From Pseudomonas serboccidentalis (lineage in GTDB: Bacteria > Pseudomonadota > Gammaproteobacteria > Pseudomonadales > Pseudomonadaceae), in the NCBI RefSeq assembly GCF_028830055.1, contig NZ_CP101655.1, positions 558,001 through 622,000 on the forward strand: a stretch of DNA of 64,000 nt, written 5' to 3'. The position numbers and the translations under genes are program-made. Under the pieces are notes generated by a model. It was not told the origin of the DNA and did no database searches. It saw only the letters and a list, made by a program, of their open reading frames with translations. This document shows positions 53,751 through 63,190 of the stretch, one piece after another; within the stretch, counting starts at the first letter, position 1, and every line of letters starts with the position of its first letter.

Positions 53751-54944
53751 TTAATTTCTAGAGGTTCTTCTATCCGGCTCGGCAGGCCCGGTTTGTTCAC
53801 CAGTAATATGATTGAACTCACCCAAATGAGTGGTTCCTAGTTTGTCGTATTTTTCTACGGCATTGCTTTTGTAATCCCATTCATAGATCCGGCCTTTGCG
53901 GTCTACCCAGCGTGCTCGCCGCTTTCCACCACCCTGAACCGATGACTTGGACTTCACTCTGACTGCATCAGGAAACGCAGGTAGCGTCTTTGGGTGGTCG
54001 TAGTAGGCATGGTCGCGAGCTCGGCTGAGAACAATGTAAACCGGCTTAACCCCCGAATCCGCCGGAAACACCAGAATGAAATCCCGGTACTCTGGCGGAT
54101 AAACCGGATTCACCAGAATTCCGTCCGCCGCTTTCGTTGGCGGATAAACCCAGATGTGCGGTGCCTGCGGTGCAGCCTCCAGCGCGGGAATACCGAGGAT
54201 GTCCGAGCCATCCACCGCAGGCGTCCAGATCAGTTCGACGCCTTCACCAAGGTCTGCAATGAACTGACTGCCACGCGTGCTGAACTGCACGACATCGACC
54301 ATTTCCCAATCGCGGTTCCAGCCGGTGTAGAAGCCGTAGCCCTTGAGGCTGCCGTCGGCCTGTTGTTCGATACGCAGGCGAACGCGGGTGCGGGCCTGTT
54401 TGAGGCTGCGCAGTTGCTCGTCGCTATAGAGCGCGCTGTCGCCGAGGCTGGAAGGCATGAGCAGCGCCACCAGTCCTGCCAGGGTGGCGGCAGCGGTTCC
54501 GGTGGCGATGGCGGGTAGCGCCTCGAACGCGGCACCGGCCAAGGCGAAGCTGCCCAGCCCGGCGGGAATTGCTGTTGCGCTGACCTTCTTCAGCGCCACA
54601 CCACCGTTTCCATCGCTTTCACGTGCGCCAAGCAGGATCAGCTCCCCGTAATCCTTGAGGCTGTCCGTCGGCACCATCCCCGAAGGATTCGCGTAATCGA
54701 TGATCGCGTCCGGCAATTTGCAGGACTTGGCGAACACGCACCCGGCACGCACTGGATCAGGCTTTTTGGCCGCCATCTCGCGGCTGCGCTCGAAGGCCTC
54801 CTGCCGCGCCAACATGGCGTCGTAAGCGTTTTGTCGGGATTCGCGTTCGGCCAGTTCAGTGGCCGTCATGTAGCGGTAGGTGACGTGATGACCGTCGCCC
54901 GCCGGTGGGTTGGGGACCCGGGGAATGTCCTTGGTGCAAGCCAC
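53751..54944 (-). CDS. S-type pyocin domain toxin with colicin E3-like C-terminus
   Basis: A 397-residue protein. The N-terminal part (about 1-130, with MTATELAERESRQNAYDAMLARQE and AGCVFAKSCKLPDA) is followed by a central pyocin-S domain (about 190-330) and a C-terminal nuclease domain (about 335-397) with GGGKRRARWVDRKGRIYEWD and HLGEFNHITGEQTGP, which matches colicin E3-type 16S rRNA nucleases. Asp357 and Glu364 match E3 D510 and E517, but the position of the catalytic His513 is Ser360. There is no TonB-box or receptor domain, so delivery is unclear (possibly type VI or another secretion route). The toxin tail and the immunity gene have lower GC than the N-terminus. Confidence 0.82.
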   Translation of the reverse strand: MACTKDIPRVPNPPAGDGHHVTYRYMTATELAERESRQNAYDAMLARQEAFERSREMAAKKPDPVRAGCVFAKSCKLPDAIIDYANPSGMVPTDSLKDYGELILLGARESDGNGGVALKKVSATAIPAGLGSFALAGAAFEALPAIATGTAAATLAGLVALLMPSSLGDSALYSDEQLRSLKQARTRVRLRIEQQADGSLKGYGFYTGWNRDWEMVDVVQFSTRGSQFIADLGEGVELIWTPAVDGSDILGIPALEAAPQAPHIWVYPPTKAADGILVNPVYPPEYRDFILVFPADSGVKPVYIVLSRARDHAYYDHPKTLPAFPDAVRVKSKSSVQGGGKRRARWVDRKGRIYEWDYKSNAVEKYDKLGTTHLGEFNHITGEQTGPAEPDRRTSRN

Positions 54945-55080
54945 TGAGCGTCCTTTCGTTCATCCATCGACAGCCCTTCGAAAGGGCTGCACGACGTTAA
55001 CGAAGCAGGCAAAGGGTGGCTGTAGGACGCGTCTCTAATGAAGTGTGGATTGTTCGCTATTGGTCAGGCAGGGCAGAACC

Positions 55081-55173
55081 TGTGGCGAGGGAGCTTGCTC
55101 CCGCTGGGGAGCGAAGCACCCCCAAAAAGCGGGGTCTGCTGCACAGCCTGGTGGGAGCAAGCTCCCTCGCCAC
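55081..55173. repeat. REP pair, family C
   Basis: Outer arms TGTGGCGAGGGAGCTTGCTC-CC and GGGAGCAAGCTCCCTCGCCA-CA enclose about 45 bases. Confidence 0.85.
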
Positions 55174-55195
55174 AACAAACCCAATCACAGGTGTT

Positions 55196-56383
55196 CTATG
55201 CAGCTAGATCCGTGCTCCGGCGACTTGCCGCCGCCGTCACCGCATACCCGAGCAACGCCGCCAGAATCGATCCGGTCAGGATGCCCATGCGGTCCATCCC
55301 GGCGTAGTCGCTCACGCCCGGTTCAAAGGCCAGCGAGCCGACGAACAGGCTCATGGTGAAGCCGATGCCGCAGAGGATCGCCACGCCCAGCACCTGACCC
55401 CAATTGGCGTCCTGGGGCAGGGCGGCGATGCCGATTTTCACCGCCAGCCAGGTCAGGCCGAACACGCCGATGGTCTTGCCCAGCAGCAGGCCGATGGCGA
55501 TGCCCATCGGCACGTGATGGGTGAAGCTTTCGACAGTCACGCCGCTCAGTGACAGCCCGGCGTTGGCGAACGCGAACAGCGGCAGAATGCCGTACGCCAC
55601 CCATGGGTGCAGCGCGTGTTCGAGGGCCAGCAGCGGCGACGGCTCGGCATTTTTGGTGCGCAGCGGAATGCAGAACGCCAGCGTGACACCGGCCAGCGTC
55701 GCGTGGACACCGCTCTTGAGCACGCACACCCACAGGATCAAACCGATGATCATGTATGGCCCGAGCTTGACCACGCCGAGCCGGTTCATCGCCACGAGTG
55801 CCGCGATGCACGCCGCCGCCAGCCCCAGCGACAGGGTCGAGAGTTCGCCGGAATAGAAAATTGCAATGATCACGATGGCGCCGAGGTCGTCGATGATCGC
55901 CAGGGTCATCAGGAACAGCTTCAGCGACACCGGCACGCGTTTGCCCAGCAGCGCGAGTACACCGAGAGCGAAGGCGATGTCAGTGGCGGTCGGAATCGCC
56001 CAGCCGTCGAGGGCTGGCGGGTTGTCCCGATTTAGCCACCAGTAAAGCAATGCCGGCACGACCATGCCGCCAATCGCTGCGGCGCCCGGCAAGACGATCT
56101 GCGACGGTTTCGACAGCTGCCCGTCGAGCACTTCGCGCTTCACCTCCAGGCCGATCAGCAGGAAGAACAGCGCCATCAGCCCGTCGTTGATCCACAACAG
56201 CAGCGGCTTGGCGATTTTCAACGCGCCGATCTGCGCCACCACCGGGGTGTCGAGCAGGCCGGTGTAAAGCCAGGACAGCGGTGAGTTGTTGATGATCAGG
56301 GCGAGGATCGCGGCGGCGATCAATAGCAGGCCGCTGGCCGCTTCCAGCTGAAAGAAACGGGTGAAGGTTCTACGCAGCGGCAA
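55196..56383 (-). CDS. nhaA: Na+/H+ antiporter NhaA
   Basis: A 395-residue inner-membrane antiporter with about twelve helices that expels Na+ at high pH using the proton gradient. The ion-binding aspartates are visible in [13 protein letters not shown] (D134-type) and [19 protein letters not shown] (D163-D164-type), and the unwound helix motif GLEVKREVL is near 77-85. Monocistronic; a family C REP pair follows its 3' end. Confidence 0.96.
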   Translation of the reverse strand: MPLRRTFTRFFQLEAASGLLLIAAAILALIINNSPLSWLYTGLLDTPVVAQIGALKIAKPLLLWINDGLMALFFLLIGLEVKREVLDGQLSKPSQIVLPGAAAIGGMVVPALLYWWLNRDNPPALDGWAIPTATDIAFALGVLALLGKRVPVSLKLFLMTLAIIDDLGAIVIIAIFYSGELSTLSLGLAAACIAALVAMNRLGVVKLGPYMIIGLILWVCVLKSGVHATLAGVTLAFCIPLRTKNAEPSPLLALEHALHPWVAYGILPLFAFANAGLSLSGVTVESFTHHVPMGIAIGLLLGKTIGVFGLTWLAVKIGIAALPQDANWGQVLGVAILCGIGFTMSLFVGSLAFEPGVSDYAGMDRMGILTGSILAALLGYAVTAAASRRSTDLAA

Positions 56384-56580
56384 GGTCGCTCTCCATCAAC
56401 ATTCCCAAAGGTCTTACACCCGGACACAAAACCCGTACCGGGTGACACTTGCACAGAGCCTAGCAGTTGGCGGATATATTGAGCCTCAGCTGTATCTGTG
56501 AGCCTTGTAGGTTTTTTCCTATGCTGGGTGACTGAGCCTGTGACGAGGCGATTCCTGCCCGATTCGACGAGAGCATGACC

Positions 56581-57675
56581 ATGAGTGACAACCGACAGTG
56601 GGCCCGCGAAGCCATCCGCATCATCGAAGCGGACTTCCAGCGCAGCGCCGACACCCACCTGATCCCCTTGCCGCTGCCAGGTTTTGCGGGCATCGAGTTG
56701 TACTTCAAGGACGAATCCAGTCATCCCACCGGCAGTCTCAAGCATCGCCTGGCCCGATCACTGTTTCTGTACGCGTTGTGTAACGGCTGGCTCAAGCCCG
56801 GTGCGCCGGTGATCGAGGCCTCCAGCGGTTCGACGGCGATTTCCGAGGCGTATTTCGCGCGCATGCTGGGCCTGCCGTTCATTGCGGTGATGCCCGCGAC
56901 CACCTCCAAAGAGAAGATCGCGCAGATCGCCTTCTACGGTGGCCAGAGCCATCTGGTAAAGGATCCGACGCAGATTTACGCCGAATCCGAGCGTCTGGCC
57001 CGCGAGCATGGCGGCCATTTCATCGATCAGTTCACCTACGCCGAGCGGGCCACCGACTGGCGGGCGAACAACAACATTGCCGAGTCGATCTTCCAGCAGA
57101 TGCGTTTCGAGAAGCACCCGGAGCCGAGCTGGCTGATTTCCAGCCCGGGCACGGGCGGCACCACCGCGACGCTTGGCCGCTACGTGCGCTATCGCCAGCA
57201 TTGCACCCGGGTGTTGTGCGCCGATGCCGAGCGTTCGGTGTTCTTCGATTACTACCAGACCGGTGACGCCAGTCTGCGTCTGGACTGCGGTTCGCGGATC
57301 GAAGGCATTGGCCGGCCACGGGTGGAAGCGTCGTTCCTGCCCAAGGTGATCGATGCGATGGTCAAGGTGCCGGACGCCTTGTCGCTGGCGGCCATGCATT
57401 ATCTGGCGCAGCGCCTGGGGCGGCATGTCGGTGGGTCGAGCGGCACCAACCTGATCGGCGCGCTGATGGCGGCGCAGCAGATGAAAGCGGCGGGGGAGTC
57501 GGGGTCGATCGTGGCGATCCTGTGCGATGGCGGCGAGCGTTATGCCGACACCTATTACGATCAGGACTGGCTGAAGGCGCAGGGTTATGAATTGGAGGGA
57601 TTGATCGCGGCGGTGGCGGCGAGTGCCGAACGCGGTGAGGCGCTGCCGACTTCAGTGTTGCGCGCCAATATCTGA
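56581..57675 (+). CDS. PLP-dependent cysteine synthase family protein
   Basis: A 364-residue fold-type II PLP enzyme. The Schiff-base lysine is in the motif [11 protein letters not shown] (about 50-60), the PLP phosphate-binding loop is [13 protein letters not shown] (about 186-198), and [15 protein letters not shown] follows the lysine. The overall pattern is cysteine synthase or cystathionine beta-synthase-like, but the exact reaction is not readable. Two Met codons (56575 and 56581) are possible starts; the second has GAGAG better spaced. Confidence 0.85.
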   Translation: MSDNRQWAREAIRIIEADFQRSADTHLIPLPLPGFAGIELYFKDESSHPTGSLKHRLARSLFLYALCNGWLKPGAPVIEASSGSTAISEAYFARMLGLPFIAVMPATTSKEKIAQIAFYGGQSHLVKDPTQIYAESERLAREHGGHFIDQFTYAERATDWRANNNIAESIFQQMRFEKHPEPSWLISSPGTGGTTATLGRYVRYRQHCTRVLCADAERSVFFDYYQTGDASLRLDCGSRIEGIGRPRVEASFLPKVIDAMVKVPDALSLAAMHYLAQRLGRHVGGSSGTNLIGALMAAQQMKAAGESGSIVAILCDGGERYADTYYDQDWLKAQGYELEGLIAAVAASAERGEALPTSVLRANI

Positions 57676-57690
57676 CACACCGAAATCAAA

Positions 57691-57780
57691 TGTAGGAGTG
57701 AGCCTGCTCGCGATAGCGGTGTGTCAGTCAACATTTATGGTGTCTGACACACCGCTATCGCGAGCAGGCTCACTCCTACA
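57691..57780. repeat. REP pair, family A
   Basis: Perfect inverted pair of TGTAGGAGTGAGCCTGCTCG-CGATAGCGGTGTGTCA with a 15-20 base spacer. The longest perfect family A pair in the window. Confidence 0.9.
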
Positions 57781-57791
57781 AAGGTTATGTA

Positions 57792-59405
57792 TCAGTCAGT
57801 AAGGCCGAGGATGTCGCGCGCCACGGCCTCGGCAATGCGAATCCCGTCCACACCCGCCGAGAGAATCCCGCCCGCATAACCCGCGCCTTCGCCGGCCGGG
57901 AACAGACCCTTGACGTTCATGCTCTGCAGCGACTCATTACGCGTGATGCGCAGCGGCGATGAGGTACGGGTTTCGATCCCGGTCAATACCGCGTCATGCA
58001 GCGAATAACCGCGAATCTGCTTCTCGAACGCGGGTAGCGCTTCGCGGATCGCTTCGATGGCGAAGTCCGGCAGTGCCAGGGCCAGGTCGCCCAGGGCCAC
58101 GCCCGGTTTGTACGACGGCTCGACTTCGCCCAATTCGGTCGACGGGGTGCCGTTGATGAAGTCGCCGACCAGTTGCGCCGGCGCCTTGTAATCGCTGCCG
58201 CCAAGGATGAACGCGTGGGATTCCAGACGCTCCTGCAGCTCGATGCCAGCCAGCGGGCCGCCCGGGTAATCGACTTCCGGGGTGATGCCGACGACGATCC
58301 CGGAGTTGGCGTTACGCTCGTTACGCGAGTACTGGCTCATGCCGTTGGTAACCACGCGGTTCGGCTCGGACGTCGCCGCCACCACGGTGCCGCCCGGGCA
58401 CATGCAGAAGCTGTAGACCGAGCGGCCGTTCTTGGCGTGGTGCACCAGTTTGTAGTCGGCGGCTCCCAACTTGGGGTGGCCGGCGTATTTGCCCAGGCGC
58501 GCACGGTCGATCAGCGATTGCGGGTGTTCGATGCGGAAACCCACCGAGAACGGTTTGGCTTCCATGAACACGCCACGGCTGTGGAGCATGCGGAAGGTGT
58601 CACGGGCACTGTGGCCGAGGGCCAGGACCACGTGTTTCGAATGCAGGGTTTCGCCGCTCGCCAGCTCGACGCCGACCAGTTGGCCGTCGTCGATCAGCAC
58701 GTCGGTGACGCGCTCCTGAAAACGTACTTCGCCGCCCAGGGCACGGATCTCTTCACGCATGGTCTCGACCATGCCGGTCAGACGGAACGTACCGATGTGC
58801 GGTTTGCTGACGTAGAGGATTTCTTCCGGCGCGCCGGCCTTGACGAATTCGTGCAGGACTTTACGCCCGAGGAACTTCGGATCCTTGATCTGGCTGTACA
58901 GCTTGCCGTCGGAGAACGTGCCCGCGCCGCCTTCACCGAACTGCACGTTGGACTCGGGGTTGAGCACGCTTTTACGCCACAGGCCCCAAGTGTCCTTGGT
59001 GCGCTGACGGACTTCGGTGCCGCGCTCGAGGATGATCGGTTTGAAACCCATCTGTGCCAGCAACAGGCCGGCGAAGATCCCGCATGGGCCGAAACCGACC
59101 ACGATCGGGCGCTGGCTCAGGTCGCTTGGCGCCTGACCGACGAATTTGTAGCTGACATCCGGTGCCACGTTGACGTTACGGTCGTCGGCGAACTTGCCCA
59201 GCACCTTGGCCTCGTCGCGCACGTTGAGGTCGATGGTGTAGATGAAGCACAGTTCGGAGGACTTTTTGCGCGCGTCGTAGCTGCGCTTGAACAAGGTGAA
59301 ATCGAGCAAATCATCGCTGGCGATGCCCAGGCGCTGCACGATAGCGGCACGCAGGTCTTCTTCGGGATGGTCGATTGGCAGCTTGAGTTCGGTGATTCGT
59401 AACAT
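57792..59405 (-). CDS. FAD-dependent oxidoreductase of the YhiN/HI0933-like group
   Basis: A 537-residue protein with a short alpha/beta N-terminal domain (about 1-85), an FAD-binding GxGxxG-type motif (VVGFGPCGIFAGLLLA, about 101-116), and later FAD motifs NVKGLFPAGEGAGYAGGILSAG (about 500-520). It has the family CPGG motif (CMCPGGTVV, about 345-353). Members are annotated as NAD(P)/FAD-dependent oxidoreductases without proven substrate. The ATG at 59405 is the start with family-like sequence; 59435 adds ten residues. Confidence 0.82.
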   Translation of the reverse strand: MLRITELKLPIDHPEEDLRAAIVQRLGIASDDLLDFTLFKRSYDARKKSSELCFIYTIDLNVRDEAKVLGKFADDRNVNVAPDVSYKFVGQAPSDLSQRPIVVGFGPCGIFAGLLLAQMGFKPIILERGTEVRQRTKDTWGLWRKSVLNPESNVQFGEGGAGTFSDGKLYSQIKDPKFLGRKVLHEFVKAGAPEEILYVSKPHIGTFRLTGMVETMREEIRALGGEVRFQERVTDVLIDDGQLVGVELASGETLHSKHVVLALGHSARDTFRMLHSRGVFMEAKPFSVGFRIEHPQSLIDRARLGKYAGHPKLGAADYKLVHHAKNGRSVYSFCMCPGGTVVAATSEPNRVVTNGMSQYSRNERNANSGIVVGITPEVDYPGGPLAGIELQERLESHAFILGGSDYKAPAQLVGDFINGTPSTELGEVEPSYKPGVALGDLALALPDFAIEAIREALPAFEKQIRGYSLHDAVLTGIETRTSSPLRITRNESLQSMNVKGLFPAGEGAGYAGGILSAGVDGIRIAEAVARDILGLTD

Positions 59406-59502
59406 GGCGAGGATCCGGGTTCGCGGGGCGCACAACTGCGCCAGGGCGTTTGAAGGCCGCGATTATAAGCCGCAAAGGCCGGATCCGGTGAGGCTAAAAC
59501 GC

Positions 59503-60156
59503 TCAGTCGTTGCGCGATCCGCCGAAATACCCGCAACCGCGCTGCACCTTGCCGTCGATGCGCAGTTCGGCGCTCATGTGCTGCACGCTGCCGGTGCTGC
59601 TGTCGACGCAGCGTTGCGGTGCGACCCACAACTCGATGCGCTGGTTGTTGGCTTCGCTGCTCAGGTTGAAGCGGCCGTCGCCCAGTTGTTCTTCGACATA
59701 AGGCACCGCCAGCGCGGGTTGGCCTTCTCGGTCGATGACCATGCCCTTGCCGCTGACTTTGACGTTCCACTCAGGCGTGTGGCCGGCGGCACGCAGGATC
59801 AACAGCTTGAAGTTCGGGTCATCGCATGCGGTGCCGGAGCGCTCGACGCGATACAACTGGCCGAGGTCGAGCCGGTCGCCGGCGATTTTTCCGCGCACGT
59901 CGGCAAACAGCTTGCCTTGCTGATCGGCGAGGGTCGCGGCCTCTTGCAGCACGCTGGTGCCGCCGATGTCGTTGACCACGTATTGACGTTGTTCGCCACA
60001 CGGCTGAAACACCAGTTCGCCGTCGGCCGCCGTCAATTGCCCTTGCATGCGGGTTTGCCCGACATGGGCAGCGCTTTCACGCGGGCCATCAAGCAATTGG
60101 CAGGCGGCGAACAACGGCAGCAGGGCAACAACGATCAACGAACGGGCAACACGCAT
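59503..60156 (-). CDS. COG3650-type lipoprotein
   Basis: A 217-residue exported protein with a lipoprotein signal ending LFAAC (Cys19). The remainder contains two beta-rich repeats; the C-terminal one (about 120-215) includes WNVKVSGKGMVIDREGQPA and ends RGCGYFGGS, matching the COG3650/META-associated small periplasmic domain. Three to four cysteines may form disulfides. No known function. The ATG at 60156 begins the signal peptide. Confidence 0.7.
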   Translation of the reverse strand: MRVARSLIVVALLPLFAACQLLDGPRESAAHVGQTRMQGQLTAADGELVFQPCGEQRQYVVNDIGGTSVLQEAATLADQQGKLFADVRGKIAGDRLDLGQLYRVERSGTACDDPNFKLLILRAAGHTPEWNVKVSGKGMVIDREGQPALAVPYVEEQLGDGRFNLSSEANNQRIELWVAPQRCVDSSTGSVQHMSAELRIDGKVQRGCGYFGGSRND

Positions 60157-60207
60157 CTTCGGCTCTCCAGACAAGTGCCGCCACGTTACGCAGGCTGACA
60201 ATCAAAT

Positions 60208-60227
60208 GCAAAAGATCGCAGCCTTCA
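60208..60227. repeat. Solo half REP, family B
   Basis: AAAAGATCGCAGCCTTC occurs without a partner arm, directly against the 3' end of the SDR gene. It is either a decayed pair or a one-arm copy. Confidence 0.6.
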
Positions 60228-60824
60228 ACCCACGTGAAAGGTCTGGCCGGTTTGCAGGCCTTCGACACTTTTCGCGTAGGCCAACGCCACATCCGCCGCA
60301 GGTACCGGCTTGTAGCCACGAAAGTACGGGGCATAGCTGCCCATGGCTTCCTGCAGCACGGTCGGGCTGATCGAGTTCACCCGCAGACCGCGCGGCAGTT
60401 CGATCGCGGCAGCCTTCACGAAGCTGTCCAGTGCACCGTTGACCAGTGCCGCCGAGGCGCCAGAGCGGATCGGGTCGTGGCTGAGCACGCCGGTGGTGAA
60501 GGTGAACGAGGCGCCATCGTTGGCGTATTCGCGACCGATCAGCAGCAGGTTGACCTGGCCCATCAGCTTGTCTTTCAGGCCCAGGGCAAAGCTGTCGGCG
60601 TTCATCTCGCCCAGCGGGGCGAAGGTTACGTTGCCGGCCGCGCAGACCAGCGCGTCGAACTTGCCGGTTTGCTCGAACAGTTGGCGAATCGAGGCGCTGT
60701 CGCTGATGTCGACCCGCAAGTCGCCGCTGCTGCGACCGATGCGAATCACTTCGTGGCGCTGGCTCAGTTCTTTGTCCACGGCCGAACCGATGGTGCCGGC
60801 GGCACCGATCAACAGAATCTTCAT
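60225..60824 (-). CDS. Short-chain dehydrogenase-like protein without YxxxK
   Basis: A 199-residue Rossmann protein with the cofactor motif GAAGTIGSAV (7-16) and a recognisable CAAGNVTF segment (61-68). In the place of the catalytic YxxxK it has A125-ALV-N129 (SAALVNGALDSF), so both Tyr and Lys are missing. It may still bind NAD(P) but probably does not carry out standard SDR chemistry, unless residues elsewhere take over. It is divergent from a LysR gene, which likely regulates it. Confidence 0.8.
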   Translation of the reverse strand: MKILLIGAAGTIGSAVDKELSQRHEVIRIGRSSGDLRVDISDSASIRQLFEQTGKFDALVCAAGNVTFAPLGEMNADSFALGLKDKLMGQVNLLLIGREYANDGASFTFTTGVLSHDPIRSGASAALVNGALDSFVKAAAIELPRGLRVNSISPTVLQEAMGSYAPYFRGYKPVPAADVALAYAKSVEGLQTGQTFHVG

Positions 60825-60927
60825 GGGCTGTTCCTCAATGGGTTGAACGAGGTTTCAGTCTAGAGTGGTTTTTTCTGCGGATAAGCGCACTAATAGGCAA
60901 CCTTTGGTTTTCAAATGGAAACAATCC

Positions 60928-61842
60928 ATGAGCGAAATGGATGATCTGGCGGCGTTTGCGGTGTTGATCGAGGCGGGCAGTTTTACCCTGGCGGCGCAGC
61001 AATTGGGCTGCAGCAAGGGCCAGTTGTCCAAGCGCATCAGCCAGTTGGAAGCGCAGTTTTGCGTGGTATTGCTGCAACGCACCACCCGCCGTTTGAGCCT
61101 GACGGCGGCGGGTGCCGCATTGTTGCCGCAAGCCCAGGCGCTGGTGGTGCAGGTGGAGCGGGCGCGTCAGGCGCTGGCGCGCTTGAAGGATGACATGGCC
61201 GGGCCGGTGCGGATGACGGTGCCGGTATCGCTGGGGGAAACCTTCTTCGACGGATTGCTGCTGGAGTTTTCGCAACAATACCCCGAGGTGCAGATCGAGC
61301 TGGAGCTGAATAATCACTATCGCGATCTTTCACGGGATGGCTTCGATCTGGCAATCCGCACCGAGGTGGCCAATGACGAGCGCCTGGTGGCCAAACCCTT
61401 GCTGGCCTGGCAGGAAATGACCTGCGCCAGCCCGGCCTATCTTGCACAGTTTGGCGAGCCGCTGACTCCGCAAGAGCTGGTCGAACACCGTTGCCTGCTC
61501 AACAGTCACTACAGCGGTCGCGAAGAGTGGCTGTATCACCAACAGCATGAACTGCTCAGGGTACGGGTTTCCGGTCCGTTCGCCAGCAACCACTACAACC
61601 TGCTGAAGAAAGCCGCTCTGGCCGGCGCCGGCATCGCCCGCCTGCCGTCGTACCTGTTGCAGACGGAACTGGCTGACGGGCGTTTGTGCTGGTTGTTGCG
61701 GGACTATCAGACCCGACGCATGCCGATGTACCTGGTGCATCCGTATCAGGGTGGTTTGCCCAAACGCACGCAAGTACTGGCGGATTATCTGATTGGCTGG
61801 TTCAAGCGCAGTGGCGAGGCGCTGGATCGCCTTCAGCGCTAA
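60928..61842 (+). CDS. LysR-type regulator
   Basis: A 304-residue LysR-family regulator with HTH (about 1-60: MSEMDDLAAFAVLIEAGSF) and effector domain. It is divergent from the SDR-like gene, the usual layout for a LysR regulator and its target, with a 103-base shared promoter region. The ATG at 60928 is the standard LysR start. Effector unknown. Confidence 0.87.
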   Translation: MSEMDDLAAFAVLIEAGSFTLAAQQLGCSKGQLSKRISQLEAQFCVVLLQRTTRRLSLTAAGAALLPQAQALVVQVERARQALARLKDDMAGPVRMTVPVSLGETFFDGLLLEFSQQYPEVQIELELNNHYRDLSRDGFDLAIRTEVANDERLVAKPLLAWQEMTCASPAYLAQFGEPLTPQELVEHRCLLNSHYSGREEWLYHQQHELLRVRVSGPFASNHYNLLKKAALAGAGIARLPSYLLQTELADGRLCWLLRDYQTRRMPMYLVHPYQGGLPKRTQVLADYLIGWFKRSGEALDRLQR

Positions 61843-61864
61843 CCGTCCTTGTTAACCCATTCCC

Positions 61865-61952
61865 TGTAGGAGGAGCTGCCGAAGGCTGCGATCTTTTGAT
61901 TTGGTTTTTTACAAGCCAGATCAAAAGATCGCAGCCTTCGGCAGCTCCTACA
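61865..61952. repeat. REP pair, family B
   Basis: TGTAGGAGGAGCTGCCGAAG-GCTGCGATCTTTTGAT and ATCAAAAGATCGCAGCCTTC-GGCAGCTCCTACA; the left arm has three extra bases. Confidence 0.85.
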
Positions 61953-61958
61953 TTGAAA

Positions 61959-62435
61959 TCAGCGGTTGTAGTGTCTGGCAATCAGATGATCGATCGACAA
62001 TTTCCCCGGCCCGGTCGCCATCAGGTACAGCAGCACCGCCGCCCAGGTGCCGTGAGTCGGATAGGCATCCGGGTACACGAACAGCTGAATAGTCAGGGTC
62101 ATGCCCAGCAGCGCCAGTGCGGAAAACCGTGTGGCGAAGCCGATCAGGATCAGCACCGGAAAGAAGTGCTCGGCGAACGCTGCCAGGTGTGCGGCGATTT
62201 CCGGTGACAGCAGCGGCACGTGGTACTCGCTTTTGAACAGTGGAATGGTCGAGTCCGCCAAGTGTGGCCAGCCGAGTTGAGCGGTGCCGTCGATCAGGTC
62301 AATGGCCAGGCCTTCGACCTTGGTCTGCCCGGACTTCCAGAACACCGCGGCAATCGAAAAACGCGCGATGAAAGCGATCAGGCTATGGGGGATTTTCTCC
62401 AGCAGCGCAATGGCGTGGGCGATGAGGTTGTTCAT
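61959..62435 (-). CDS. DoxX family membrane protein, BufD-like
   Basis: A 158-residue inner-membrane protein with four hydrophobic segments and the DoxX pattern ARFSIAAVFWKSGQTKV (about 24-40). In bufferin (gig/buf) operons a DoxX protein follows DUF692 and DUF2063 genes, and the same order holds here. Its start overlaps the stop of the DUF2063 gene by four bases (62432-62435). Likely role: a membrane helper in copper handling; inferred. Confidence 0.8.
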   Translation of the reverse strand: MNNLIAHAIALLEKIPHSLIAFIARFSIAAVFWKSGQTKVEGLAIDLIDGTAQLGWPHLADSTIPLFKSEYHVPLLSPEIAAHLAAFAEHFFPVLILIGFATRFSALALLGMTLTIQLFVYPDAYPTHGTWAAVLLYLMATGPGKLSIDHLIARHYNR

Positions 62436-63190
62436 GGCGATTCCTTGTCATTCAGGTCAACGATGGCGTGGTGCGCAATCAGCAGCGCGAGGGTGTGGCT
62501 GAGGTCGAATGGCGGGCTGTTTTGTGCGGCTGCCAACAGCGGCTGGCCATCGAGCAGGTGACGCAGAAACGCGCTGGCGCCGGGTTCGAGGGCCAACACC
62601 TCGACGTCGAGACCGTTGCGCAACACCAAGGCGTGTTGTCCGTGGTGGATGTCGATGCCGGCCAGCGTTGCATCACCCTGATGCGCGGCCCAGATCGCGA
62701 CCACGGCGTGGTTCGAATCCAGCAGGTGCAGGGACGGATGAAGCTTGATGCGCAGCTCGCTCAGCCCATCGGGCTCGGCGAGTGCTGCGGTGATCTGTTG
62801 CGGGTGCACCGGCAGCGCATCGGCGGCGTGATAGGCACAGGTGCGCAGGCGTTCCAGACGTGCCACATCGGCCAGATACGGCACGCTCGCGGCCGGTTCG
62901 AAGGCGTCGATGAAGGCTGGCAGCGCTTCGCCATAACGACTCATCAACGGGCTGTGTGGTGGTTGCTGTTGGACGAAAACGGCAGCCATGGCGCGGAAGA
63001 ACTCCTCGCCGACCAATTGCTGCACCACCGGATAACTGTCCGCCAAGGCATTGATCAATGAACCCTGCACATTGTTGCGGTACACCGAAAATCGGCTGGC
63101 CGGATCGGCACCGTTGGCGCAGCACAAACCCTCGGGGCAGGGCCGTTGCGGGTCGAGCAGGGCGGCAGCAAAAGCCGCTTGAGTGCTCAT
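62432..63190 (-). CDS. DUF2063 domain protein, BufC-like MNIO partner
   Basis: A 252-residue protein with the N-terminal DUF2063 region (about 5-95: RFSVYRNNVQGSLINALADSYPVVQQLVGEEFF) that recognises the precursor peptide for the MNIO enzyme, and a C-terminal domain. The ATG at 63190 overlaps the DUF692 stop by four bases. The neighbourhood DUF692-DUF2063-DoxX is that of bufferin operons. Confidence 0.88.
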   Translation of the reverse strand: MSTQAAFAAALLDPQRPCPEGLCCANGADPASRFSVYRNNVQGSLINALADSYPVVQQLVGEEFFRAMAAVFVQQQPPHSPLMSRYGEALPAFIDAFEPAASVPYLADVARLERLRTCAYHAADALPVHPQQITAALAEPDGLSELRIKLHPSLHLLDSNHAVVAIWAAHQGDATLAGIDIHHGQHALVLRNGLDVEVLALEPGASAFLRHLLDGQPLLAAAQNSPPFDLSHTLALLIAHHAIVDLNDKESP

